In this document: piece after piece, positions 1-4,825 of the stretch
Layout of the letters: each line of letters begins with the position of its first letter
Position numbering within the stretch: the first letter of the stretch is position 1
Assembly (NCBI GenBank): GCA_020050375.1
Contig: JAGVKR010000080.1
Span: 1-7,234, forward strand
Length of the DNA stretch: 7,234 nt
Source: Planctomycetales bacterium
GTDB lineage: Bacteria; Planctomycetota; Planctomycetia; Planctomycetales; Planctomycetaceae
Reading direction: 5' to 3'
Program-made: the position numbers and the translations under genes
Notes under the pieces: model-generated
The model's database searches: none
Told to the model about the DNA's origin: nothing
Seen by the model: only the letters and a program-made list of their open reading frames with translations

Positions 1-207
1 CCGTCGCCTGCGTAAAAGAAGAATCGGTACGGTCCCCGTCGCAACACAGTTGGCATCGCCACATGTTACGATTCCAAACTGCTGATCGCAACAACTAACA
101 AATCCAAAGACGAGCGCAAGTGGTGAACGTGAATGCTTAACCTCCAGTCATAACCTCAACATGCCTGGCATTCCAAACTCAGTTTTGTGTGCGTGATTCA
201 CCGGCTC
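1..207. other. Left flank, no gene supported
   Basis: No convincing coding frame runs in from the left edge: all three plus-strand frames hit stops within about 100 bases, and minus-strand stops are scattered throughout. GC is near 50% over positions 1-180, lower than the rest of the window. This is downstream of the HNH-like gene, and I see no strong terminator hairpin in it. Confidence 0.5.
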
Positions 208-645
208 TCAGCGACGGTCATAGTGATCCAGCACTGCTCGGCATAAGGCCACAAAGTCCTCGTGCGAAAGGTCGTTCTTTGCGTCGTTCGTCCGCCACGC
301 ACAGATTCGAAAGTCTGGTGGGCCAACTCCGTTCCCAACGTGATCCACGGTCGGGAGGTCTGCGAATTTGCTTTTATATTCACGACGACCAGCGGTCGTA
401 GCGTCGTTGTTGTACTTGCTGATTAACTCCCAACGGAGGGGCAAGCCGGTATAGGCATCGAGGCCTTCGCTTTGCATAACAGCGTCATGAATTGCACGCT
501 TATAGGATTCAACCGTGGCCGTCATATTTCCTCGACGTCGATCGCGTTTGCAGTGCGCAATGCCTTTGCGATGGAGCCAGCGATTGTAACTCTTCCAATC
601 GCATATGCCATCGAGAAATGGTGGCAAAGGGTATTTCCGTGGCAT
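208..645 (-). CDS. Small HNH-like (putative beta-beta-alpha metal) protein
   Basis: A protein of 145 aa with no function I can name with certainty. The C-terminal half carries what looks like an HNH nuclease core: a YTG..L segment (residues 65-70) where HNH proteins often have a cysteine knuckle, then LPTVDHV with Asp101-His102, then WRTNDAKNDLS (118-127) with Asn120 and Asn124, followed by a helix ending near residue 140. The DH pair and the later N..K segment have the spacing of the His and Asn elements of HNH enzymes, but zinc-binding cysteines are absent. I chose the ATG at 645 because it starts 22 nt after the hicB-like stop; the longer frame from 744 would overlap that gene by 77 nt and its extra residues look unstructured. 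No clear Shine-Dalgarno is seen. It is the last gene of the putative minus-strand operon. DNA cleavage is inferred and activity is untested. Confidence 0.65.
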   Translation of the reverse strand: MPRKYPLPPFLDGICDWKSYNRWLHRKGIAHCKRDRRRGNMTATVESYKRAIHDAVMQSEGLDAYTGLPLRWELISKYNNDATTAGRREYKSKFADLPTVDHVGNGVGPPDFRICAWRTNDAKNDLSHEDFVALCRAVLDHYDRR

Positions 646-667
646 GGTCGTGGCCGTCAGCGTTTCG

Positions 668-883
668 TCAGGCGAAGAGCAGTCGACCTCGCGGTTCGGG
701 AATTTGCCGGCCCAATTCTTTTGCTGTTTCGATCCACTCGACAATCACGACTTCTACCGCAGCGAGTGCTTCCTGGTAAGTCGCGCCATCGGCGCACCCC
801 GGCAACTCGGGAACCTCCGCAATAAATGCCTGGTCTGGCTCGCTCCAGCAGATGATGACCTCGTAACGAGAATAAGCCGGCAT
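668..883 (-). CDS. HicB-family antitoxin (solitary)
   Basis: A 71-aa protein of the HicB-like antitoxin fold. It opens with the typical beta strand YEVIICWSEPDQAF, followed by IAEVPELPGC, DGATYQEALAAVEVVI and WIETAKELGR.IPEP, which is the classic HicB core nearly end to end. HicB proteins normally bind and neutralise the mRNA-cleaving toxin HicA, and many also have a C-terminal DNA-binding domain. Here the protein stops right after the core at GRLLFA, so there is no ribbon-helix-helix or helix-turn-helix tail, and no hicA-like ORF lies on either side. It follows the Phd-like gene by 33 nt and precedes the HNH-like gene by 22 nt. The start is well supported by an AGAGGA ribosome site. Family assignment is firm; its partner and role are unknown. 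Confidence 0.88.
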   Translation of the reverse strand: MPAYSRYEVIICWSEPDQAFIAEVPELPGCADGATYQEALAAVEVVIVEWIETAKELGRQIPEPRGRLLFA

Positions 884-888
884 CTTAT

Positions 889-894
889 TCCTCT
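889..894 (-). promoter_or_regulatory. Ribosome binding site of the hicB-like gene
   Basis: Read on the minus strand, AGAGGA lies 5 nt before the ATG at 883. It is the clearest Shine-Dalgarno match in the window and fixes that start. It also suggests that the small antitoxin is translated independently of the upstream Phd gene, whose stop is 33 nt away. Confidence 0.7.
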
Positions 895-916
895 TCGTCG
901 GACAACGATCGAGACT

Positions 917-1228
917 TCAACGCTTGGTTCGGCGGGGTTTCGCAGCTGCGGGTTTCCGTTCTTGTGCGCGTTTCCGAACAGCCTTCCAGAAAGCCACCTC
1001 TGATAAGCCCTTCCCTTCGCTTATGCTCTTTCTCGAACGGTTGAGCAGCGTTTGAAAGCGCGGTGAGCGTGCTAAGATGAGCCGCTCCAGATCATCTTCA
1101 TCGTATGGAACGATCAACACGCCGACGGCCTTGCCATTGCGTTTTATGACCAGTGGGCCGTCAACACCACATTCGTCCAAGTAGGCACTCAAATGCGCCT
1201 TCACATCCGCGATGGGGGCAATTCTCAT
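917..1228 (-). CDS. Phd/YefM-family antitoxin (no adjacent toxin)
   Basis: A 103-aa protein. The N-terminal half (residues 1-45) is a Phd/YefM fold: MRIAPIADVKAHLSAYLDEC, then GPLVIKRNGKAVGVLIVPYDEDDLERL, the usual strand-helix pattern that dimerises and binds operator DNA. The part after residue 50 (ARSPRFQTLLNRSRKSI...GKGLS...FWKAV) resembles the toxin-binding tail of this family. The protein ends in a lysine/arginine-rich stretch (residues 84-103) that would suit nucleic-acid contact. The start is the ATG at 1228, because upstream in-frame sequence overlaps the rhomboid gene and is not protein-like. A GGAG lies 13 nt upstream, rather far for a ribosome site. Phd partners are usually Doc, YoeB/RelE or PIN toxins encoded directly downstream; here the next gene is a HicB-like antitoxin instead. 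Confidence 0.85.
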   Translation of the reverse strand: MRIAPIADVKAHLSAYLDECGVDGPLVIKRNGKAVGVLIVPYDEDDLERLILARSPRFQTLLNRSRKSISEGKGLSEVAFWKAVRKRAQERKPAAAKPRRTKR

Positions 1229-1254
1229 GACTCGTACTCGTCTCCACCAATTCT

Positions 1255-2067
1255 TCACGGAATTCTCCGATACCGATAGTGCGACATCCGCTCGGTATTC
1301 GGAAGAATCGTCGTGACCGGCGGGCGGACGCGGCCGGTTTTTTCGAGGAGCCAGGCGGCCACGAAGCCGACGGCGAAGCCGCCGATGTGCGCCCACCACG
1401 CGACTCCCGTTCCCGTCGAATTGGCGACCGACCCTTCGTACAACTGCATCAGAAACCAGACCCCGAGAAAGAAGGGAGCGGGAATCACAAACGTCTGGAT
1501 AAAAACGAAAATCGGCACAATCGTCAGCACCTTGGCGCGTGGGTAGAGCAAACAATAAGCACCCATCACGCCGGCAATCGCCCCGCTCGCTCCAATCGTC
1601 GGTACGGTCGACTCCGGCGCCGACAGCAGATGCGTGGCGCTCGCGAGCACTCCGCTCGCCAGATAGAAAATCAGATACCCCACGTGTCCAAACCGATCTT
1701 CAACGTTGTCGCCGAAGATGTGTAGGAACCACATATTCCCAAGGATGTGCATCCATCCGCCGTGGAGGAACGTGCACGTGAGCAGCGTCCACCACGGCGA
1801 GAACGTGCTCGGAGCCAACGTTCGTTCCCGAATCACGCGCTCCAGCTCGCCGGACGGAGCGCGAGCCACGACCTCTTCCTGGATCGTGATCGGCTGCTTC
1901 GGATGAAACACTCGGGCGGGAATCATGCCCAGCCGTTCGATCAGGCCATCCGTGCCGTCGGTCTGTTCCGCCAGTTGCGCCAGGAACGCGACGGAACAGA
2001 GCGCGATGAACAAATAGTTCACGAACGGAAAAGTGCGTGGCGGGATATTGTCGCGGAGCGGAATCAT
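1255..2067 (-). CDS. Rhomboid-family intramembrane serine protease
   Basis: A 270-aa polytopic membrane protein that should cleave transmembrane substrates within the lipid bilayer. The catalytic dyad is visible: Ser161 in GASGAIAG and His227 in WWAHIGGFAVG. The HGGWMHILGN motif (102-111) carries the conserved histidines and the oxyanion-site Asn111. Membrane segments are roughly at 15-31, 97-117, 130-148, 160-176, 181-209 and 224-241, giving the six-helix rhomboid core. A hydrophilic loop of about 55 residues separates the first helix from the core, as in the longer bacterial rhomboids. The ATG at 2067 gives the usual start just before the first helix (RTFPFVNYLF), although no strong Shine-Dalgarno precedes it. 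The stop is 26 nt before the Phd-like gene, so co-transcription is likely. Substrates cannot be predicted. Confidence 0.95.
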   Translation of the reverse strand: MIPLRDNIPPRTFPFVNYLFIALCSVAFLAQLAEQTDGTDGLIERLGMIPARVFHPKQPITIQEEVVARAPSGELERVIRERTLAPSTFSPWWTLLTCTFLHGGWMHILGNMWFLHIFGDNVEDRFGHVGYLIFYLASGVLASATHLLSAPESTVPTIGASGAIAGVMGAYCLLYPRAKVLTIVPIFVFIQTFVIPAPFFLGVWFLMQLYEGSVANSTGTGVAWWAHIGGFAVGFVAAWLLEKTGRVRPPVTTILPNTERMSHYRYRRIP

Positions 2068-2101
2068 TTCGGGTTGCCGGCGGAAGGAATCGGACGTCGC
2101 G

Positions 2102-2129
2102 ATTGTAGCCGCAGAACGCTGCGAAGTAA
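2102..2129 (-). promoter_or_regulatory. Candidate promoter for the rhomboid-antitoxin-HNH operon
   Basis: On the minus strand, a -35-like TTTACT (2129-2124) and a -10-like TACAAT (2107-2102) are separated by 16 nt. They match the sigma-70 consensus at 4 of 6 and 5 of 6 positions. Transcription would start near 2095, giving a leader of about 28 nt before the rhomboid ATG. The site lies in the 183-nt divergent gap shared with the GGT-family gene. Confidence 0.4.
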
Positions 2130-2171
2130 AAAAGGTTGTCCGTAAGACACGTCAAATTGCTCCTACCGCAT

Positions 2172-2200
2172 TTGACAGCGTCGCCCGTTCCGGCCATGCT
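2172..2200 (+). promoter_or_regulatory. Weak candidate promoter for the GGT-family gene
   Basis: A perfect -35 box TTGACA (2172-2177) is followed after 17 nt by CATGCT (2195-2200), which matches the -10 consensus at only 3 of 6 positions. The spacing and orientation suit the gene starting at 2251, leaving a leader of about 45 nt. The poor -10 box keeps this tentative. Confidence 0.25.
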
Positions 2201-2250
2201 CCGAGGGTCGCATTCCGCCAGTTCTGACCTATGTTTCGACGCTCAGCCCC

Positions 2251-3882
2251 ATGTCACCTGTCGCCTCTGCTTCGTTCACGCGTACTCGTCCCGTCGTTGC
2301 CGGCCGACACGCTGCCGTCGCGACAGCACATCCCCTCGCAACGATGGTGGGAATCGACATCCTGAAGCGCGGCGGGAATGCGATCGACGCCGTCGTCGCG
2401 GCGGCTATCGCTTTGGGGGTGGTCGAGCCGTACATGAGCGGCGTGGGGGGAGTCGGCTTTCTCCTCTGGCATCAGCCCGGCAAGGCAACGCGGATCCTCA
2501 ACTTCGGGGGTCATGCTCCGGCCCGCGCGACCCCCGACCAATTCACGCCCGAGAACAAGGAGCGGGGGATTCGGGCGTCGCTCGTTCCGGGCAACATCGC
2601 CGGCTGGTTCGAGATGCTGCGCTCGGAAGGGACCATGTCGGCGGCGGACGTCATCGCGCCGGCGATCCGCCTCGCTGACGAAGGCTTTCCGCTGCACCCG
2701 TTCAATGTCGAATTGATTCGGATTTCGTTGCCCCGTCTGAACTCCGCTGGCATGGAAGTCTATGGGACCGTCCCGTTGCGGATCGGCGCCGTGTTGCGGC
2801 AGCCCGACCTCGCCGCAACGCTCCGCAAGCTGGCGGCAGAAGGGCCGGGCTATTTCTACCAGGGCGAACTCGCCGAGCGTATCCATCGCTACATGGAAGC
2901 CGAGCAGGGGCTGATCACGCGCGACGACTTGGCCGACTACGAACCCGAATGGCAGACGCCGATCGACGTTTCGTATCGCGGGCTAACGGTCAAAACGTGC
3001 CCGCCGAACAACGAAGGCTTTCAGATTCTGCAAACGCTCAAGCTGCTCGAAGGGCACGATCTGGTGAGTCTCGGACACAATTCGGCCGACTACATTCATC
3101 TGGTCAGCGAAGCGGTCAAGCTGGCCGTGGCCGACAGGATTCGCTGGGCGGGCGACCCAAGGTTTCAACCGGTGCCGCTCGATCGCCTGCTGGATGAGCG
3201 TTACATCGCGGATCGCGCCAAGCTCATCAATCGCGAGCGGGCCTCGCGCAGTGAAGGCGAACGCTGGCGCTCGACTGTCGCTCTACCGGTCGTCAAACCG
3301 GGTGAAATCGAAGGGCTGACGACGCATCTGTCGGTCGTCGACGAGCAGGGGAACGTCGCCAGCATCACGCAGTCGCTGGGGAACGGCTTCGGCTCGGGCG
3401 TGGTCATCCCCGGCACGGGAGTGGCGCTCAACAGCTTCGCCCACTGGTTCGAGACCGATCCGGCCTGTCCGACGCCCAATCTCATCGCCCCAGGCAAGCG
3501 CTGGGCCGCCTGCATGGCGCCGGTGCAGGTGTTTCGCAACGGCGGCCGCGATTTCTGGTTCTCGATCGCCACCCCCGGCAGCTACGGGATCCTGCACACG
3601 ACCGTGCAGATGCTCCTCAACATCGTCGAATTCGGCGCCGACTGCCAGGCGGCGATCGAAGCGCCCCGTTTCCGCCTGTGGGAAGAGACGCGGATGCAGA
3701 TCGAGTCTCGCGTTCCGGCCCCGGTCCTGACAGAACTTTGCCGCCGGGGACACCTGCTGGAGCTTCTCGGCGATTTCAATTACTGGGTCGGCGGTGGTCA
3801 GTCAGTGATGATCGACCCCGAAAGCGGCGCCCGCCTGGCGGGGGCCGACCCGCGCCGCGACGGGTACGCTGTGGCGTATTGA
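2251..3882 (+). CDS. Gamma-glutamyltransferase-family Ntn hydrolase, divergent substrate site
   Basis: A 543-aa protein of the GGT (COG0405) family, which self-cleaves to expose a catalytic threonine. That residue is Thr357 in LTTHLSVVDEQGNVAS, giving chains of about 356 and 187 residues. Other family marks are HPLATMVGIDILKRGGNAIDA (23-47), FGSGVVIPGTGVALN (380-394), PGKRWAACMAP (414-424) and a C-terminal GGGQSVMIDP.SG...GADPRRDG. Aligned by eye from Thr357 without gaps, the gamma-glutamyl-binding residues of E. coli GGT are replaced: Asn411 by Gly377, Gln430 by Phe396, Asp433 by Trp399, Ser462 by Ala420, Ser463 by Cys421. The Arg114 motif (DFRE.AP in E. coli) reads NFGGHAP here. There is no signal peptide, so the protein is probably cytoplasmic, unlike classical GGT. 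True glutathione hydrolysis is therefore doubtful; an acylase or amidohydrolase of the YwrD-like branch is more likely. The ATG at 2251 precedes all conserved sequence, and no Shine-Dalgarno is visible. Confidence 0.93.
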   Translation: MSPVASASFTRTRPVVAGRHAAVATAHPLATMVGIDILKRGGNAIDAVVAAAIALGVVEPYMSGVGGVGFLLWHQPGKATRILNFGGHAPARATPDQFTPENKERGIRASLVPGNIAGWFEMLRSEGTMSAADVIAPAIRLADEGFPLHPFNVELIRISLPRLNSAGMEVYGTVPLRIGAVLRQPDLAATLRKLAAEGPGYFYQGELAERIHRYMEAEQGLITRDDLADYEPEWQTPIDVSYRGLTVKTCPPNNEGFQILQTLKLLEGHDLVSLGHNSADYIHLVSEAVKLAVADRIRWAGDPRFQPVPLDRLLDERYIADRAKLINRERASRSEGERWRSTVALPVVKPGEIEGLTTHLSVVDEQGNVASITQSLGNGFGSGVVIPGTGVALNSFAHWFETDPACPTPNLIAPGKRWAACMAPVQVFRNGGRDFWFSIATPGSYGILHTTVQMLLNIVEFGADCQAAIEAPRFRLWEETRMQIESRVPAPVLTELCRRGHLLELLGDFNYWVGGGQSVMIDPESGARLAGADPRRDGYAVAY

Positions 3883-3907
3883 GGCGCGACAGGAGCTTCG
3901 CACAGCG

Positions 3908-4036
3908 AAATGACGAATGTCGAAATTCAAATGTCGAATGAAACCCAAAATCCCAAGCACGAAACAGACGCTGCGATCCTTTGGGCCTTTGTCATTCGGG
4001 CTTGTTTCGTCATTTCAATTTCGACATTCGTCATTT
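3908..4036. repeat. Intergenic inverted heptamer-repeat element (MITE-like)
   Basis: Two 39-nt arms, 3908-3946 and 3998-4036, are near-perfect reverse complements; the first 20 positions match exactly (AAATGACGAATGTCGAAATT). The arms are themselves tandem 7-bp units. From 3910 the left arm reads ATGACGA, ATGTCGA, AATTCAA, ATGTCGA, ATGAAAC and then decays through CCAAAAT, CCCAAGC, ACGAAAC. Read in reverse complement from 4034, the right arm gives ATGACGA, ATGTCGA, AATTGAA, ATGACGA, AACAAGC. The element begins 25 nt after the GGT-family stop and encodes nothing. It resembles a non-autonomous palindromic element or a hairpin-forming repeat; it could also end transcription of the upstream gene. 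No target-site duplication is evident. Confidence 0.8.
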
Positions 4037-4053
4037 TTCAGACGTCTTCTGAA
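4037..4053. promoter_or_regulatory. 17-bp palindrome, possible operator
   Basis: TTCAGA and TCTGAA form a perfect inverted pair around a 5-nt centre (CGTCT). The site directly abuts the right end of the heptamer element and lies 98 nt before the chorismate mutase start. Its size and symmetry suit a dimeric repressor, but no regulator is encoded nearby. It might instead be part of the repeat's insertion site. Confidence 0.35.
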
Positions 4054-4151
4054 GGTAAACGCCACATCTGAGCGCTTCCCGTGCCGTTCGTCATGTGGTA
4101 GAAACGGACTTTCATTGAAAGCCTGATTGAAGCGTCCAAGCGAATTCGACC

Positions 4152-4523
4152 ATGCCAGTCCGGGGGGTCCGCGGAGCGACGAGCGTGCCGGCCGACACGC
4201 GTGAGGGCATCCTGGATGCCACGCGCGAGTTGCTGCGAGAGGTGCTGCGCGCCAACAAGATCGAGAAGTTCGACGACATCGTCTCGATCGTTTTCACGAC
4301 GACTCCGGACCTGGTGGCGACATTTCCCGCGGAGGCAGCTCGCGAATTGGGGATGCACCTCGTTCCGCTGCTCTGTGCTTCCGAGATCGCCGTCCCCGGC
4401 CGCCTGCCGCGCTGCGTGCGGCTGCTCATGCACCTCAACACCGAGACGCACCCCAAAGACATCGTGCACGTCTACCTGCGTGAGGCCAAAGCGCTCCGGC
4501 CGGATATCCACAGCGCACAGTGA
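4152..4523 (+). CDS. aroH: Monofunctional chorismate mutase, AroH type
   Basis: A 123-aa enzyme that converts chorismate to prephenate, the committed step toward phenylalanine and tyrosine. It matches the Bacillus subtilis AroH class (trimeric pseudo-barrel) almost throughout. The N-terminal [10 protein letters not shown] carries Arg7. [10 protein letters not shown] carries Arg64, matching Bacillus Arg63. VPLLCASEI gives Cys75 and Glu78, PRCVR gives Arg90, and [13 protein letters not shown] gives Tyr108 and Arg116. All the active-site residues known from the Bacillus enzyme are therefore present, and the length is normal (Bacillus 127). The start is the ATG at 4152, which places Arg7 exactly as in the family; no clear Shine-Dalgarno is visible. 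The gene stands alone, with no other aromatic-pathway gene in the window. Confidence 0.96.
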   Translation: MPVRGVRGATSVPADTREGILDATRELLREVLRANKIEKFDDIVSIVFTTTPDLVATFPAEAARELGMHLVPLLCASEIAVPGRLPRCVRLLMHLNTETHPKDIVHVYLREAKALRPDIHSAQ

Positions 4524-4606
4524 CCCACGCTGGCCCTTCCCTCGGGGCGTAATGAAGCTCCCGTTCAATCGCGGCAACCACTCATTTCGCACGGCGTTTG
4601 TTTTCG

Positions 4607-4651
4607 CCCGATTTCAAAAATGTGTGCAGTTGCACATTTTTGGATTCCGGG
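4607..4651. terminator. Hairpin, probable bidirectional terminator
   Basis: CAAAAATGTG (4615-4624) pairs perfectly with CACATTTTTG (4633-4642) around an 8-nt loop. An outer CCCG (4607-4610) pairs with CGGG (4648-4651) across a small internal loop. The A/T run at the stem base gives a T-tract on either strand. It lies 84 nt past the chorismate mutase stop and about 175 nt past the stop of the opposing membrane-protein gene, as expected for a terminator shared by convergent genes. The low GC of the stem makes it unusual for an intrinsic terminator. Confidence 0.55.
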
Positions 4652-4740
4652 CAACTTGGGGCGATGGCGCATGCGTGAAGTCAATTGTGGATCGATCGCG
4701 ACGGTCGAGCGCCTCTATGGAAAAAAATGGCCGCTTTCAT

Positions 4741-4761
4741 TGTATAGTATACACATGTATA
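4741..4761. promoter_or_regulatory. Three alternating TGTATA half-sites, possible operator
   Basis: The 21 bp read TGTATA, G, TATACA, CA, TGTATA. Each neighbouring pair forms a perfect inverted repeat with a 1- or 2-nt centre. It is a sharply AT-rich island in GC-rich surroundings and also contains a -10-like TATAGT. Such overlapping palindromes usually bind a dimeric repressor at a promoter, but no complete gene starts just downstream on either strand. Confidence 0.35.
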
Positions 4762-4825
4762 TATTCCGTGTCAACGGAGAATATCTTGGGGCGGCACTCC
4801 AAATTGACGTCTCCGACATCGGCCG

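Larger units (their letters stand above)
4524..4825. other. Gap between convergent genes, no gene supported
   Basis: This 302-nt stretch lies between the chorismate mutase stop and the stop of the minus-strand membrane protein. It holds a strong hairpin (4607-4651) and an AT-rich palindrome cluster (4741-4761). A 27-codon reading frame from the ATG at 4755 to 4838 (MYIFRVNGEYLGAAL...) starts inside the palindrome and runs into the 3' end of the opposite gene. It has no ribosome site and no family I recognise, so I do not call it a gene. It could be a remnant. Confidence 0.5.

Noticed and set aside
646..744. Longer N-terminus for the HNH-like protein
   Set aside because: It would overlap the hicB-like gene by 77 nt, and the added residues show no protein-like pattern; the ATG at 645 fits the gene spacing.
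1229..1555. Long N-terminal extension of the Phd-like antitoxin
   Set aside because: It is an arginine-rich shadow of the rhomboid gene in another frame; the family start MRIAPIADVK is at 1228.
2254..3779. Several long minus-strand frames opposite the GGT-family gene
   Set aside because: They are antisense shadows of a high-GC gene with clear family motifs on the plus strand.
3908..4036. CRISPR array
   Set aside because: Units are only 7 bp, without spacers, and the two halves are inverted rather than direct repeats.
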